The notes below the pieces were generated by a model. It did no database searches and was not told the DNA's origin. It saw only the letters and a program-made list of their open reading frames with translations. Position numbers and translations under genes: made by a program. From Flavivirga rizhaonensis (GTDB lineage: Bacteria > Bacteroidota > Bacteroidia > Flavobacteriales > Flavobacteriaceae), in NCBI RefSeq assembly GCF_004791695.1, contig NZ_SRSO01000019.1, positions 41,147-105,146 on the forward strand: a stretch of 64,000 nucleotides of DNA, in the 5' to 3' direction. This document shows, one piece after another, positions 53,017 to 62,415 of the stretch (positions are counted from its first letter, which is position 1; every line of letters begins with the position of its first letter).

Positions 53017-54144
53017 ATGATAAATTTCATTAAAACATACTTATGGTTACTCATTCCGTTTTTATGGATGAGTCCTAATAAAACTGATCAAAACGCTTTT
53101 AAAACAATTAAACATAACGTTGTTGTAAATCACCCAGGCGAAGAAAAACCAGTAAACACAATACTTAGTGAAATTCAAAATGCTAACGGACTTCCTATTG
53201 AATATACCATGGATGTGTATTCCGTAATTTGTCTTGAAGAAGTGTGCAAGGTGATTCCTGTAAAACTTTTTTGGGATAATACGGGAAAATATCAGAAGTA
53301 TGAATTAGCTAAAGGGGAAACACTTGAGAAATATGAAGCTGATCTATTCGAACCCGAAGACTATATAAAACTTCAAAATATATTAGCTGATAATGATTCA
53401 CCTTTTAAGGAAGTCTACATTGATGAAATTTTAACAGTTCCAGATGAACACGGTAATGAAGATGTAGATGCGATTTCAGGTGCAACAGCATTAGAACTTG
53501 ACGAAAAAGATACCGTACCAGGTGCGGCCTTAACCTGCTATACGTTATGGCATTGGGCTAACGGAGATGTGGTTTCTCAAATAAAATCGCAAACAGGAAA
53601 ATCGGTAACAGAAACACAACTAAAAAACTTCATACTAGATAGTGATAATACCTATTTTCATATTGCCATTAACGAATTAGAGGTCCGTAAGTTATATAGC
53701 AAACCGTTTATTGACGTTATTATCAGAAAACTTCTAGAAGATGCTTCGTTGTTAAGGCCAGCATATAAATATTTAAACCATACATCCAATGAAGATTATT
53801 TAAATGCGTCAAAAACCTTATTCTTTCAGGGTCAAAAAGAACAAAAATTAGTAGTATTACAATCATTGAGACAAACCCAACAAAATATACCGCAACTATA
53901 TTTGGACAACTTGAGTTCTGAAGTTACAAATTTAAACTCCTATCAAGAAGTTTCACTTTTATTGGAGTTAATGCAAGATAAGAATCCTAACTCTCCTAAA
54001 GTGATTGAAAATACATTCCTCCTTTTAGACGTCAAGTTTTTAGTAGCAAGGCGTGCTTTTTGGTTTCTTAAAAATCAAAAACTAAATGATTCGCAACAAA
54101 AACAACTCAATTCATTTCAGGAAAAGCATAAAAACAAGCTATAA
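53017..54144 (+). CDS. Secreted FMN-binding-motif protein with helical C-terminal domain
   Basis: A 375-residue protein. N-terminal hydrophobic signal (YLWLLIPFLWM). Around residue 150 the sequence DVDAISGAT (Thr157) fits the flavinylation motif of FMN_bind domains (NqrC/RnfG type), where an ApbE transferase links FMN to the threonine. After it, GAALTCYTLWHW, then ~190 residues of mostly alpha-helical, HEAT-like sequence with no family I recognise. It follows the FAD oxidoreductase by 3 bases. I infer an electron-transfer or maturation role with that enzyme. The remaining FMN-domain fold was not confirmed. Confidence 0.65.
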   Translation: MINFIKTYLWLLIPFLWMSPNKTDQNAFKTIKHNVVVNHPGEEKPVNTILSEIQNANGLPIEYTMDVYSVICLEEVCKVIPVKLFWDNTGKYQKYELAKGETLEKYEADLFEPEDYIKLQNILADNDSPFKEVYIDEILTVPDEHGNEDVDAISGATALELDEKDTVPGAALTCYTLWHWANGDVVSQIKSQTGKSVTETQLKNFILDSDNTYFHIAINELEVRKLYSKPFIDVIIRKLLEDASLLRPAYKYLNHTSNEDYLNASKTLFFQGQKEQKLVVLQSLRQTQQNIPQLYLDNLSSEVTNLNSYQEVSLLLELMQDKNPNSPKVIENTFLLLDVKFLVARRAFWFLKNQKLNDSQQKQLNSFQEKHKNKL

Positions 54145-54182
54145 CAACTCAAAACTAAACTTGAAAAAACACATTAAACTAA

Positions 54183-54891
54183 ATGAAACATCTTATTCAC
54201 TTGACCGATCGTTCATGTGACCAGTGGACGAAAATGGGGAGTACTGAAAGCCCTGTTCCCATAAGAGAAAAGAATTTAACCACTGAAGTGGCCATTATTG
54301 GAGGTGGTATGGCGGGTATTTGTGCTGCTGTTGCTGCTGCAAGAAACGGTGCCAAAGTTATTTTAGTTCAAGACCGTGCAGTTTTAGGAGGAAATGCATC
54401 TAGCGAAATTAGAGTCATTGTTCATGGTGTTACCAAACTTAAAAGCGGGTTGCCAGAACGAGAAACCGGAATTATGGAAGAAATTCTTTTATTAAATCGA
54501 TTTTGTAACGAACAACATTCATTTACCGTTTGGGATCATGTACTCTATGATTTTGTTACTAGAGAACCTAATATTACGCTAATGCTGAATACACAATGTA
54601 TTCGCTCCATAACAAATAATTCTAAAATTGAATCTGTTCTATGTTGGCAATTGGCTACTGAAACATTCATTAGTATTGATGCCAAACAATATATTGACTG
54701 CTCTGGTGATGGTCTTATGGCTGCTACCGCCTGAGCTATATATAGGACAGGTAGGGAAGGAAAGACAGAATTTAATGAAAAATATGCCCCAGATAAACCA
54801 GATGGCTGGCAAATGGGTGCCACTATCCTCTTATCATCAAAAGATATGGGGAAACCTATGTCTTATAAAGCACCTCCTTTTGCTATAAAAT
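54183..54891 (+). pseudogene. Third FAD-dependent oxidoreductase, broken
   Basis: It starts without a Tat signal (MKHLIHLTDRSCDQWTKMGS) and follows the family through IIGGGMAGICAA, VLGGNASSEIRV and CSGDGLMAATA. There a TGA (54732-54734) replaces the GGA of AATAGAEYRTG. Homology resumes at once in the same frame (YRTGREGKTEFNE, WQMGATILLSSKDMGKPMSY) and stops abruptly near 54891, losing the last ~390 residues. Two independent lesions make it a pseudogene. A truncated 183-residue product could still be translated. Confidence 0.93.
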
Positions 54892-54898
54892 TTGATCT

Positions 54899-55062
54899 GA
54901 TTTATTTTAATACCATCAGCTTTTATGTCAGGAGCAGTTACCACTTATATATTAGTAGCTCCAGAAGGATTTAGTTTAGATTATAAATTATCCTATTCGG
55001 TAGGTATTATTGTATCTATTGCGCATTCGGTTTGGTTTTACCTTTGGAAACCAAGACATTAA
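54899..55062 (+). pseudogene. C-terminal tail of a membrane protein (CstA-like?)
   Basis: Right after the broken oxidoreductase a frame reads FILIPSAFMSGAVTTYILVA, then PEGFSLDYKLSYSVGIIVSI and ends WFYLWKPRH with a stop. It contains two membrane-helix-like segments. The IPSxFM..TYI..APEGF pattern recalls the end of carbon-starvation CstA-type transporters, with low certainty. The rest of the gene is absent, so this is a fragment left by a deletion or insertion. Confidence 0.5.
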
Positions 55063-55459
55063 AGTAATGTTTTGTGTTGATTCTGGTTTTTATTACGATG
55101 AATTTAAGATTGTAATATCTAAAAAAGGAGAAGACTAGGCTTAGAAAAACTCATGTATTTTTTTATTAAAATGATAGTATTAAGATTATTAAATGATCTC
55201 TCCTATAGTGATGTAGTTAAACATAAAAACAATCTCAATTGAATTAATTATCTCATTGGTTTAAATCGCTGTGGTTTTTGCTTAAAAAAAACAATCCATT
55301 TAATGTTGATTTTATTCTTTATTTTTGGCATTATAGATTGTAAATCACTTGCATTAATACGATTTAAACAGGGTAAAATAATACCAGAACATGGTAAATT
55401 TAATTGTTTTGAAAGCGTTATTATTGGCTTATTTTGAATTTCAGATTAGTATTTAAATA
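55063..55459 (+). other. Intergenic region with no intact gene
   Basis: About 400 bases. A short frame at about 55068-55139 (MFCVDSGFYYDEFKIVISKK then GED, stop) may be another gene tail. The remainder is AT-rich with no recognisable coding sequence or hairpin. Confidence 0.3.
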
Positions 55460-55556
55460 AGAATTTGATAATACATGGAATTTAAAGAGTTAGATTGATA
55501 AACTATATTAAAGTTTAATTATTTAATTATATCTAGCTTCTTATAAAATAGGCAAT
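55460..55556 (+). promoter_or_regulatory. Conserved upstream block of cycloisomerase copy 2
   Basis: Similar to 40160-40256 upstream of the paralogous gene, including atttgataatac, aatttaaagagtta and ttaattatatctag. Probably a duplicated promoter or operator. A near-consensus TAnnTTTG-like element (tagattga) lies inside, but its spacing to the upstream TTTG is wider than usual. Confidence 0.45.
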
Positions 55557-56735
55557 ATGAAAATAAAATCAATTGAGACATTCGTATTAAAAGACAAATT
55601 GTCTAAGAGTTTTTTCTTCTCCCAATGGGAATATTCCGAAAGGTGTATTTGTATAGTAAAAGTAACTGCTGAAGATGGTACTTATGGTTGGGGAGAAGGA
55701 TATGGACCAGCATCAGTATTAGAGGCTGGGATTAAGCTTTTAGAACCTTTCGTAGTAGGAGAAAATGTACTTGAAAACGAAGTTGTTTGGAATACAATGT
55801 ATCGTAAAACACTTGATTTTGCTAGAAGGGGAATACTAGTGGCTTCAATGAGTGCAATTGACATAGCGGTATGGGACTTAAAAGGTAAGCTTTTAAATTT
55901 ACCTATATCTACTTTACTCGGAGGAGCACATCGTTCAAAAGTTCGTCCTTATGCAACTGGACTCTACTTTACAGATCATAAAAATCCAACTAAAACTTTT
56001 GAGAAAGAGGCAAAACTTTATATTTCTCAAGGTTTTAAAGCGATGAAAATGAAAGTAGGTTTGGGCATAAAAGAGGACGTGAAAAACGTTAAACTTATGC
56101 GTGAAATTATTGGTCCGGAAATTCAATTAATGGTAGATTCTAACCATGCCTATACATTGAGAGAGGCAACTGAACTTGCAAGAAAGATAGAGCAGTATGA
56201 TATTGCTTGGTTTGAAGAGCCATTATCGCCAGAGTTTTATGACCAATATAGTGAGTTGAGGCAAAAAACAACTATTCCAATTTCTGGTGGTGAATGTGAA
56301 TATTTACGATTTGGATTTCAACAATTAATAGCAAGCAACTCCGTAGATATCATTCAGCCAGATATTTGTGCTAGTGGAGGGCTTACTGAGGCAAAACGTA
56401 TTGGTGCTTTGGCAAGCGCAAATGGTGTAGATCTAATACCTCATACTTGGGGAACAGCTATCGGATTACACGTTGCACTTCACTTTATCTCCAATATAGA
56501 ATCTGTTCCTGGAAGAATGTACCAACCAGATTTTTTAATGGAATATGACCAAACTGAAAATGGATTGAGAGACAAACTATGTTTTCCATCTATCGAAATG
56601 AAAGATGGAATGATAGAAGTTCCTAAAAGACCAGGATTAGGAATTGATATTGATGAAGATGTTTTGAATAAATATGCTTCCATTCCAACAGGTAATACAG
56701 AAGAAGCAATTCAGAAAATTTATAAAGTGAAATAG
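55557..56735 (+). CDS. Mandelate racemase-type enzyme, candidate 3,6-anhydrogalactonate cycloisomerase (paired copy)
   Basis: A 392-residue paralogue of the protein at 40257, very similar except at the C-terminus. The same residues are present: Lys164/Lys166, Asp194, Glu220, Glu246 and His296. It is followed 69 bases later by an aldehyde dehydrogenase. Oxidation of 3,6-anhydrogalactose to its acid and then ring-opening cycloisomerisation to 2-keto-3-deoxygalactonate is the known two-step route for anhydrogalactose, so this pair is the likely cytoplasmic entry of the sugar released by GH127. Confidence 0.8.
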   Translation: MKIKSIETFVLKDKLSKSFFFSQWEYSERCICIVKVTAEDGTYGWGEGYGPASVLEAGIKLLEPFVVGENVLENEVVWNTMYRKTLDFARRGILVASMSAIDIAVWDLKGKLLNLPISTLLGGAHRSKVRPYATGLYFTDHKNPTKTFEKEAKLYISQGFKAMKMKVGLGIKEDVKNVKLMREIIGPEIQLMVDSNHAYTLREATELARKIEQYDIAWFEEPLSPEFYDQYSELRQKTTIPISGGECEYLRFGFQQLIASNSVDIIQPDICASGGLTEAKRIGALASANGVDLIPHTWGTAIGLHVALHFISNIESVPGRMYQPDFLMEYDQTENGLRDKLCFPSIEMKDGMIEVPKRPGLGIDIDEDVLNKYASIPTGNTEEAIQKIYKVK

Positions 56736-56804
56736 GCGTGTTTCTTCGGTAAAAATGAAAATTTAGTAAATCACTTTAACCTCATTCGAGAAAGAGAATT
56801 GAAA

Positions 56805-58262
56805 ATGAAAACAGAAAATTACGGGTATAAAAAACTTTACATCGATGGTGAATTAATCGATGCACATGATGGGCAAAAGAATGATGTTATTTGTCCTGCT
56901 ACTGGAGAATCTATAGCTCAGGTAGCAAGAGCAGGAAAAGCAGATGCAGAATTGGCTCTTAAAGCTGCTCAGAAAGGATTTAAGTATTGGTCCAAATTAT
57001 CTCTGGTAGAGCGCACTAAATGGATGCTTAAATTGCGTACTGCAATTTTAGATAAAGAGCACGAGTTGCGTACGGCAATGGTTCATGAAATGGGTAAAAC
57101 CTATGCTGGTTCCCAAGAAGATATAGACAGGCTTACAGAAGCCTTAGAGTGGTATCCTAACGCCATGCAAAATTTAAGGGAAGAACAAATCCCAGATTAT
57201 GAAAACACACATACTCATAAGATGATATCACAACCAGCGGGAGTGGTTGTTGCTTATTTAGCGTGGAATTTTCCATTACTTAATGTTGGATATAAATTGG
57301 GGCCAGCACTTGCAGCTGGGTGTTCAATAATCATTAAGCCTTCTGGATATTCTCCTCTATCAACTTATATGGTTGGAGAAATTTTAAACAATATTAAATT
57401 TCCGGCAGGTGTTATAAACATACTTGCAGGTCCAAGTAGCGAAGTAGCTACTACTTTAACAACCAGTACAATTCCAGCTGTGTTAACTATGATTGGCTCA
57501 ACGACAACAGGACAAAAAGTTATTGCCGATAGTACAACTTCCATTAAAAAACTTGGAATGGAATTAGGAGGTAACGCGCCATTTATCGTTTTTGAAGATG
57601 CTGATTTTGATAAAGCTATCGATCTTGCTATTGCTTTAAAGTTCGGGAATACAGGTCAAATTTGTGTAGCTGCAAACAGGATTTTTGTTCATAAAAGTAT
57701 TTATAACAAATTCTTAGAAGCTTATGTTCAGAAAACTTCAGAATTAAAAATTGGCTTTGGTATTAAGGAGAATGAAGATGTGTTTATGGGACCTGTTGTT
57801 AGTAAGAAGGACCGAGACCGCATGTTTGATTTAATAGATGATGCTGTTAGTAAGGGTGGTAAATTAGAATATGGAGGAAAGATTCCTGAAGGGTTGCCAG
57901 AAAGTGGTTATTGGATGGAGCCAACAGTAGTATCAGGAATTACTACAGATATGAAGCTTTTTAGACAAGAAACTTTTGGACCAGTTGCAGGTATTATGTC
58001 TTTTGATACAGATGACGAAGTTCTTGAATTGGCAAATGATACAGAGTTTGGACTTGCATCATATATTTTTACAAATAATCATCAAAGAATTGCAAGATTT
58101 ACTGAGGAATTAGAGTTTGGAGAAATACAAATAAATGGTGTTAAGTATGCTATTTATCTACCTCATGGCGGATTCAAAAATAGTGGCATTGGCCATGATT
58201 GTTCGCATTTAGCCCTAGAGGATTACTTAGTAAAGAAACGAGTTTCAACAGCTTTGAATTAA
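56805..58262 (+). CDS. Aldehyde dehydrogenase, candidate 3,6-anhydrogalactose dehydrogenase
   Basis: A 485-residue NAD(P)-dependent aldehyde dehydrogenase. The ATG at 56805 was preferred to the TTG six bases upstream. Catalytic Cys287 in NTGQICVAANR, general base Glu253 in MELGGNAP, and AWNFPLLN and KPSGYSPLS for the cofactor site. Context with the cycloisomerase supports oxidation of 3,6-anhydrogalactose; a general lactaldehyde or succinate-semialdehyde role is the alternative. No signal peptide. A remnant of a second copy lies at 41425. Confidence 0.85.
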   Translation: MKTENYGYKKLYIDGELIDAHDGQKNDVICPATGESIAQVARAGKADAELALKAAQKGFKYWSKLSLVERTKWMLKLRTAILDKEHELRTAMVHEMGKTYAGSQEDIDRLTEALEWYPNAMQNLREEQIPDYENTHTHKMISQPAGVVVAYLAWNFPLLNVGYKLGPALAAGCSIIIKPSGYSPLSTYMVGEILNNIKFPAGVINILAGPSSEVATTLTTSTIPAVLTMIGSTTTGQKVIADSTTSIKKLGMELGGNAPFIVFEDADFDKAIDLAIALKFGNTGQICVAANRIFVHKSIYNKFLEAYVQKTSELKIGFGIKENEDVFMGPVVSKKDRDRMFDLIDDAVSKGGKLEYGGKIPEGLPESGYWMEPTVVSGITTDMKLFRQETFGPVAGIMSFDTDDEVLELANDTEFGLASYIFTNNHQRIARFTEELEFGEIQINGVKYAIYLPHGGFKNSGIGHDCSHLALEDYLVKKRVSTALN

Positions 58263-58313
58263 GTAGTAGAGACCGAAATTTTTGACCCCAAACTAAAAGG
58301 CAAAAAGAAAACA

Positions 58314-59291
58314 ATGAAAAAAGAGGAAGCCATATTGAAGTTTATTAAAGCCATATTAATATTTAGCATGGCCTCTTTATTGTTTTATGCTTGTTCCAAT
58401 AGTGATAATGACACCATTGAAGAAGAACCTCAAGTAGAGGAACCAAAAGTTGATGCTAACTTACCATTATCTGATCAGTCAAACGAAGGTAATTGGATTT
58501 TGAATAAGGAAATGAGTGATGAGTTTGAAGCAGGGACTTTAGATGAAAATAAATGGTTAATTCAAGGGCGTAATGGGGAGTACCAATCAAATTTTGTAGG
58601 CAGACCACCTTCTCAATTTTCTACAGATAATGTGAGATTGGAAGATGGTAAATTAAAAATACAAACAAGGTGGGAGCCAGATTACAATTTTTCGCCTAAA
58701 ACAAACCCTAATACTGGAGAGAAGTTTGAAAACATTACTACAGCAGCAGTTATAAGTAAAAGTGTTTTCAAGTTTGGCTACATGGAAATTAAATCAAAAT
58801 CTGCTGATGCAGAAATAACGAGTTCTTTTTGGACAACAAATGCAAAGTCAGTTGATAGAAATGAAAAATCAGAACTTGATATGTTCGAAACGTTTGGCGG
58901 GCATAAAACAAATGCGTTATGGCGAAAAAGACTTAAGTTTAATATTATAAGTTGGGCACCAGATAATTCGTATTATCTACCTGGAGGTAATGGGCCTGTT
59001 CACTCTAGAAATATCCAGGCTGCTCATGAAACAGCAAGTGATTTTCATGTGTATGGTTTTGAATGGGCACCAGAATTTATAAAGGTTTATATTGATGGAG
59101 AATTACATCCTGACGGTACAATTACAAAAGCAGCACTTACTGGAAATGGTTCCGATGCTGATAGATGGGTTACAGATGTTCCCTATCACATTTGGTTTGA
59201 CTCTGAAACATTCCCTTGGTTAGGTTTGCCAGAAGAAGCAGATTTACCAGCAGATTATGAAATTGAATATGTAAGAGTATGGCAAAAATAA
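58314..59291 (+). CDS. GH16 endo-galactanase (ExDxxE type), lipoprotein
   Basis: A 325-residue lipoprotein (signal ends LLFYAC) with an acidic linker (EEEPQVEEPKVD) and a GH16 beta-jelly roll. The catalytic motif ELDMFE has Glu187, Asp189 and Glu192, the beta-bulge form found in agarases, porphyranases, kappa-carrageenases and furcellaranases rather than laminarinases. Other family marks: PSQFSTDNVRLEDGKL and ENITTAAVISKSVFKFGYME. Given GH127 and anhydrogalactose genes, kappa-carrageenan or furcellaran is favoured. A second GH16 follows 30 bases later. Confidence 0.85.
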   Translation: MKKEEAILKFIKAILIFSMASLLFYACSNSDNDTIEEEPQVEEPKVDANLPLSDQSNEGNWILNKEMSDEFEAGTLDENKWLIQGRNGEYQSNFVGRPPSQFSTDNVRLEDGKLKIQTRWEPDYNFSPKTNPNTGEKFENITTAAVISKSVFKFGYMEIKSKSADAEITSSFWTTNAKSVDRNEKSELDMFETFGGHKTNALWRKRLKFNIISWAPDNSYYLPGGNGPVHSRNIQAAHETASDFHVYGFEWAPEFIKVYIDGELHPDGTITKAALTGNGSDADRWVTDVPYHIWFDSETFPWLGLPEEADLPADYEIEYVRVWQK

Positions 59292-59321
59292 CTATACATT
59301 ATTGTGATTTACAAAAGAAAA

Positions 59322-60347
59322 ATGACAGCAAAATTTAAAAGAACAGTTTTATTTACAACAATAGTGACTAATGTGCTTGTATTTTGTGCAAGCTGTAACT
59401 CTGCAAAAACATCTAAAGAGTCGCTTGCTACCACCACATTTTTACCATATACAGACCCAGAAAATAAAGGAGACTGGGAATTGAATCCTCATGTAAGTGA
59501 TGAATTTAATGCTAAAGAAATTGATGAAAAAAAATGGTATATTGTTGGAAAGTTTGAAGGTGGTAAACCGTTTTATAAACACCCAGATAAGCCAAATAAA
59601 AAGGTTTGGAAGGGGCGCGCACCATCTCAATTTTCAGGTAAAAATTATCGTTTAGAAGGCGGTAAACTAATTCTTGAAACACGCTGGGAACCCGATTTTC
59701 CATTTAGTCCTGAAATCAGAAAGCCTGTTTTTGGTGAAGCTTTGCCTTATGAAAACATTACTACAGCATGTTTTATTGGGCGCAATGAATTTAAATATGG
59801 CTACATAGAAATAAAAAGTAAAGCAGCAGACGGACCCATATCCAGTGCCTTTTGGGCAATGGGTGAACGATTGGAGGTTGACTTCTTTGAATTGTTTGGA
59901 GGTACAGGTAATCCTAATAAAAAGCATTTAGATAGTCAATTATGGTGGTCCATTAGAGATTGGAACAAACCTGTTAGAGGAAAACCAACTTATACTGAAA
60001 AAAAAGACCTTGGTTTTAGGGTCGCTGATGATTTCCATATCTATGGTATTGAATGGAATGAAAATGGGATGAAATATTATGTAGACGGTAAATTATTTTC
60101 AGAAGTAACAGCAGAAGAGGTTACGGCTTGGGCTAAGAAAAATAGAACAAAAATAACCTTGCCAGAAAATTATAATGGCTATGTAGCAGATAGACCTATT
60201 AGTCTTTGGTTAGATCAGGAAGCTTTTCCTTGGCATGATGTGCCAAAAAGTAAAGAGGAATTAGAAGCTAAAAGTCCAGAACACCTGAAGAATGATGGTG
60301 TTTTAGATTATGAGATAGAATATATTAGGGTTTGGCAAAAGCGATAA
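59322..60347 (+). CDS. GH16 endo-galactanase (ExDxxE type), second copy, lipoprotein
   Basis: A 341-residue lipoprotein starting at ATG 59322 (a GTG at 59304 is less likely), signal ending FCASC. Motif EVDFFE has Glu185, Asp187 and Glu190. It shares APSQFSGKNYRLEGGKL and ENITTACFIGRNEFKYGYIE with the gene before it but has extra loops (residues ~60-80 and ~260-290), so the two probably prefer different sulfation patterns. Surface lipoprotein endo-enzymes of this kind produce the oligosaccharides for uptake. Confidence 0.85.
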   Translation: MTAKFKRTVLFTTIVTNVLVFCASCNSAKTSKESLATTTFLPYTDPENKGDWELNPHVSDEFNAKEIDEKKWYIVGKFEGGKPFYKHPDKPNKKVWKGRAPSQFSGKNYRLEGGKLILETRWEPDFPFSPEIRKPVFGEALPYENITTACFIGRNEFKYGYIEIKSKAADGPISSAFWAMGERLEVDFFELFGGTGNPNKKHLDSQLWWSIRDWNKPVRGKPTYTEKKDLGFRVADDFHIYGIEWNENGMKYYVDGKLFSEVTAEEVTAWAKKNRTKITLPENYNGYVADRPISLWLDQEAFPWHDVPKSKEELEAKSPEHLKNDGVLDYEIEYIRVWQKR

Positions 60348-60406
60348 AAGATTTCCAACCAATAATATAGGTGTTAATATAAATTAATGTATAATAATTG
60401 AAAATT

Positions 60407-60766
60407 ATGAAAAAAATCGTTTTAATATTGTTAGTAGTAGTTTCTTTTTCTACAACAACTTATGGACAAAGTAAATGGCATGAAAAACAAAACAATTATT
60501 TTGTTGAGCAAGCAGGTAAAGAATTTGGTCTGAAAAACGACCAAAAAAAAGAACTAAAAGAGAAAAGAATGGAAATGATAATGAGCTTTGTGAATTCTAA
60601 CAAAGCTTTAAAAAATGGCGAGTTGACAAAAGAACAGCAAAAAGAAAAAAGACGTGAAGCTAGCAAAAAGTTCAATTCTTATTTTTCTCAGTTAGTAGGA
60701 AAGCCATATGCAGAAGTGGAGCCTTTTCTAAAGAGGATGCGAGATGAGATAAAGAACCTAAAGTAA
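60407..60766 (+). CDS. Small secreted helical protein of unknown function
   Basis: A 119-residue protein from ATG 60407 (a TTG nine bases upstream is less likely), with a signal peptide (VVVSFSTTTYGQ). The mature part is highly charged and helical (KNDQKKELKEKRMEMIM, LTKEQQKEKRREASKKF). It is reminiscent of small periplasmic helical proteins such as Spy or CpxP but has no LTxxQ repeats I can confirm. Lies between GH16 and a sulfatase; may be a chaperone or accessory factor, which is speculation. Confidence 0.6.
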   Translation: MKKIVLILLVVVSFSTTTYGQSKWHEKQNNYFVEQAGKEFGLKNDQKKELKEKRMEMIMSFVNSNKALKNGELTKEQQKEKRREASKKFNSYFSQLVGKPYAEVEPFLKRMRDEIKNLK

Positions 60767-60796
60767 CTCTGGTAAATAATAAGTTTAAGTATTTAT

Positions 60797-60822
60797 GGGT
60801 TTGAAAACATGTTTTCAAATCC
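60797..60822 (+). terminator. Palindromic hairpin between small protein and sulfatase
   Basis: A perfect 20-base palindrome tttgaaaacatgttttcaaa at 60800-60819, extended by two G-C pairs and a wobble pair. It lies 30 bases after the small protein gene. There is no long T run after it, so it may be a terminator or a protein-binding site. Confidence 0.45.
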
Positions 60823-60848
60823 TTTAACTAATTTAATTAATTTCTACA

Positions 60849-62342
60849 ATGTCTGTGTTTTTTAAATTATCTTCTATATTCGTCATTTCCATTATGCTAT
60901 TAAGTTGTAATAATGCAAAGAATAATGATCACTTCGCTAAAAATAGGGTGGTTGAAAAAAATGTTACACTTTCAAAACCAAATATTTTGATGATTCTTTG
61001 TGATGATTTAGGATATTCAGATGTTGGTTTTAATGGTTCAAAAGATATTCCAACCCCTAATTTGGATGCCTTAGCAAATAATGGAACTATTTTAACAGAT
61101 GCTTATGTAGCACACCCCTTTTGTGGACCAAGTCGTGCCAGTTTAATGACAGGAAGATACGCTCACAAAATAGGGGCACAATTCAATTTACCTCCAAACA
61201 GTGGTGAAACTATTAAAAAAGGAATAGATACTACCGAGACTTTTATAAGTAAAGTGCTCCAAAATGCTGGCTATTATACAGGTGTAATGGGAAAATGGCA
61301 TTTAGGAGCAAATCCTGAATATCATCCAAATGCAAGAGGGTTTAATGATTTTTATGGATTCTTAGGGGGTGGTCATGACTACCACCCCGAAGAATTTAAG
61401 GCTGCTTATAAGAAACAGAAAGAAAGTGGCAGAAAAATTATTAGGGATTATTTACACCCATTAGAGCATAATGGTAATGAAGTTGATGAAACGGAGTATG
61501 TAACCGATGGCTTGTCTAGAGAAGCTGTTCGATTTATAGGAGAAGCAGCTGAGAAAAAAGATAACCCTTTCTTTTTGTATTTGTCTTACAATGCACCTCA
61601 TACGCCATTAGAAGCAAAAGAGGAAGATTTGAAATTATTTGAACACATTAAAGACAAAAAACGTAAAATATATGCAGCAATGGTTTATGCTGTCGATAGG
61701 GGTATAAAGAAAATAGTTGACCAATTAAAAGCAACCAATCAATTTGATAATACACTAATTGTTTTTTTTAGTGATAATGGCGGAAAAATTAAAGCTGGAG
61801 CAACTAATTATCCTCTAAAAGAAGGAAAGGGAAGTACTTATGAAGGAGGGTTTCGTGTGCCAATGTTTTTTCATTGGCCAAATGTGATTCCAAGTGGTAA
61901 AAAGTACAATTATCCAATATCTGCATTAGATTTCTATCCTACACTTACTAATTTGGCGAAAGCCAAAATTCCTGAGAACAAACAACTAGATGGTAAAGAT
62001 ATTTGGAAAGATTTCATGTCGAATAAAAATCCAAGACCAGGTGAGAATATTTTTGTAATGCGCCACAGAAATGGTTTTACTGATGTCGGGGTAAGAAAAG
62101 ATGATTGGAAGGCTTTAAAAGTATACCAGCAAAAATGGAAGCTTTTTAATATTAAGAATGATGTTGAAGAGAATAAAAACTTGAGCAACGAACATCCAGA
62201 AATTCTTAGGAGCTTAGTTTCTGAAGCAGAAAAATGGAGTAAAACACACATTCAGCCGCAATGGTGGCATGATGAGAAAACGGGTAATGATTGGAAAGCA
62301 GACGGAATGCCACATTTTGATAAAACATTTCTTGTAGAATAA
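60849..62342 (+). CDS. S1 family sulfatase, lipoprotein
   Basis: A 497-residue sulfatase with lipoprotein signal ending IMLLSC. Formylglycine motif CGPSR with Cys92; metal sites LCDDLGYSD and FSDNGGK; GKWHLGAN; GKGSTYEGGFRVPMF. The N-acetylgalactosamine/arylsulfatase-B-like pattern (GRYAHKIGAQF, GHDYHPEE) sets it apart from the others in this window. It is the last metabolic gene before a 611-base gap and the AraC regulator. Confidence 0.93.
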   Translation: MSVFFKLSSIFVISIMLLSCNNAKNNDHFAKNRVVEKNVTLSKPNILMILCDDLGYSDVGFNGSKDIPTPNLDALANNGTILTDAYVAHPFCGPSRASLMTGRYAHKIGAQFNLPPNSGETIKKGIDTTETFISKVLQNAGYYTGVMGKWHLGANPEYHPNARGFNDFYGFLGGGHDYHPEEFKAAYKKQKESGRKIIRDYLHPLEHNGNEVDETEYVTDGLSREAVRFIGEAAEKKDNPFFLYLSYNAPHTPLEAKEEDLKLFEHIKDKKRKIYAAMVYAVDRGIKKIVDQLKATNQFDNTLIVFFSDNGGKIKAGATNYPLKEGKGSTYEGGFRVPMFFHWPNVIPSGKKYNYPISALDFYPTLTNLAKAKIPENKQLDGKDIWKDFMSNKNPRPGENIFVMRHRNGFTDVGVRKDDWKALKVYQQKWKLFNIKNDVEENKNLSNEHPEILRSLVSEAEKWSKTHIQPQWWHDEKTGNDWKADGMPHFDKTFLVE

Positions 62343-62415
62343 GTATAATAGTTTAGTGTTCGTTCTATATAAATTGCAATATGGTCTTACGTTTTAAAAT
62401 GATGAAATTTAGATT

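Noticed and set aside
58314..60347. GH16 genes as laminarinases
   Set aside because: The motif is ExDxxE with PSQF and NITTA marks of the galactan-cleaving group, and no laminarin-linked genes are nearby.
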